Shown: piece after piece, positions 63,353-64,000 of the stretch
Layout of the letters: the number at the start of each line of letters is the position of its first letter
Numbering within the stretch: position 1 is the stretch's first letter
Source of the DNA: Methylobacter sp.
Lineage (GTDB): Bacteria; Pseudomonadota; Gammaproteobacteria; Methylococcales; Methylomonadaceae
Direction: 5' to 3'
Length of the DNA: 64,000 nt
Assembly (NCBI GenBank): GCA_004299305.1
Contig: SCPZ01000036.1
Span: 1-64,000 of the forward strand
Notes under the pieces: generated by a model
The model's input: the letters and a program-made list of their open reading frames with translations, nothing else
Told to the model about the DNA's origin: nothing
Databases searched by the model: none
Made by a program: the position numbers and the translations under genes

Positions 63353-63688
63353 AAACCGCAGTTTATCCACGAAAAGCACGAAAGACACTAAACAAAATAA
63401 TACGTTGTATTGATTTAGTGTAACTTCTCATTAATAGCAGGTAAATATTCACCACGAAGAGCACGAAGAAAATAAAAACTTCGTGCTCTTCGTGTCTTCG
63501 TGGTGGTGTTTTTTTAGTCGGTTTACCTGTTATGAATGAGATGTTACGATTTAGTAACTCATCCTTTGGGTAATGACCCACGGCTTGGTACCCCTTTGAA
63601 AATTTTCGTGTTTTTCGTGGACGAAGTGATTTCTTTTAGGGTTATAGCTAAATTTGATAATCTGCTCCAAGCATCGCCTTACCTCACT
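63353..63688. repeat. CACGAA-type repeats with a 16-bp stem
   Basis: CACGAAGAGCACGAAG (63453-63468) pairs exactly with CTTCGTGCTCTTCGTG (63479-63494). Related words CCACGAAAAGCACGAAAG occur near 63367, with TTTTCGTGGAC near 63611, echoing 10812. No gene here; it separates motB from a convergent gene. Confidence 0.75.
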
Positions 63689-64000
63689 TCATAGCCAGCT
63701 GCCGGTCAGGATGAAAGGCGCCCAGTAAAAAGGATTCTCAAGTTTTTTCTGTTTGAGTAGGACAATTTGCGCCTGTCGAAGCGCTTGCGATTTACTGACT
63801 CCGGGCTGCGACAAGGCTTTGTAAAATTCGGGCATCAGGATAGACGCGGCTTCGTCGGACACCGGCCATAGGGTTCCCAAGGCGCTACGGACTTTGGCTT
63901 TGAGTGCAATGCCGCTTAAACCCAAGGGCGCGCGATCATCGCCTTCCGCAGTCTGGCAAGCGCTCAGGGTTAGCAATTCCACCGGCTGTTTTGCAAATTT
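63689..64000 (-). CDS. CHAT-domain protein, C-terminal part only
   Basis: Open at the window edge; about 104 codons are seen. LLTLSACQTAEGDDRAPLGL contains the catalytic Cys of the caspase-like CHAT peptidase, followed by GIALKAKVRSALGTLWPVSD and NPFYWAPFILTGSW, the usual C-terminus. The catalytic His and any N-terminal TPR repeats would lie beyond base 64000. The track's start at 63982 (GTG) is internal. Confidence 0.9.
   Translation of the reverse strand, partial: KFAKQPVELLTLSACQTAEGDDRAPLGLSGIALKAKVRSALGTLWPVSDEAASILMPEFYKALSQPGVSKSQALRQAQIVLLKQKKLENPFYWAPFILTGSWL

Overview
The window reads as chromosome of a nitrogen-fixing gammaproteobacterium. The nif layout, the lipid A and cell-envelope genes and the many palindromic intergenic repeats recall Methylococcales methanotrophs (Methylobacter/Methylomonas type). 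That placement is inference: no methane-oxidation gene, rRNA or tRNA was seen.

Layout. (1) 0.1-10.7 kb: two very large sensor proteins, an eight-PAS hybrid histidine kinase and a REC-GAF-PAS-GAF-GGDEF-EAL protein, with composite palindromic repeats on both sides of the kinase gene. (2) 11.1-15.9 kb: a GlcF-like iron-sulfur protein with a small unknown partner, a probable MITE, and a soluble cache/CheW protein. (3) 16.3-25.7 kb: a nitrogenase block on the minus strand, nifH-D-K-T-ferredoxin-nifY-small protein-LRV protein-320-aa protein, with a Nif11 peptide beyond it. nifH has a textbook sigma-54 promoter and a NifA-type upstream site. A divergent gene for a degenerate SIR2-fold protein has its own candidate NifA/sigma-54 elements, so the intergenic region may be a two-way nitrogen-fixation control region. 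(4) 25.9-42.1 kb: mostly housekeeping genes (mltD, a methyltransferase, rnhA, a rhomboid protease, srmB, a CheY-like protein, an FAD protein, a CDP-alcohol lipid operon, kdsB, alaC, hom, thrC). (5) 42.2-46.0 kb: an accessory island with hicB, a shortened hicA overlapping a SIR2/P-loop (STAND-like) defence candidate, and a decaying addiction-module/RelE locus. (6) 46.0-57.4 kb: recJ, the yciB-yciI-bolA-ppiC operon, a DUF1244/methyltransferase/lipoprotein operon, and sdhCDABE interrupted by a PIN-type toxin-antitoxin pair. (7) 57.5-60.1 kb: an AT-rich accessory stretch with an unknown lipoprotein, a REP-transposase (RAYT) fragment, a dead hicAB pair and a small protein resembling a phage tail-sheath C-terminus. 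(8) 60.1-64 kb: a cNMP-binding/rhodanese protein, an HD hydrolase, a PomA/MotB stator pair, and the C-terminus of a CHAT protein running off the window.

Themes. Short palindromic elements are unusually dense. They lie at each of the three junctions in nifHDKT, around the giant kinase gene, inside the sdh operon and in frame inside a nuclease gene. The most promising unexplained unit is the SIR2-fold protein divergent from nifH; the second is the hicBA/SIR2-STAND island. All database-type assignments are from recognition of motifs and sequence style, not from searches.
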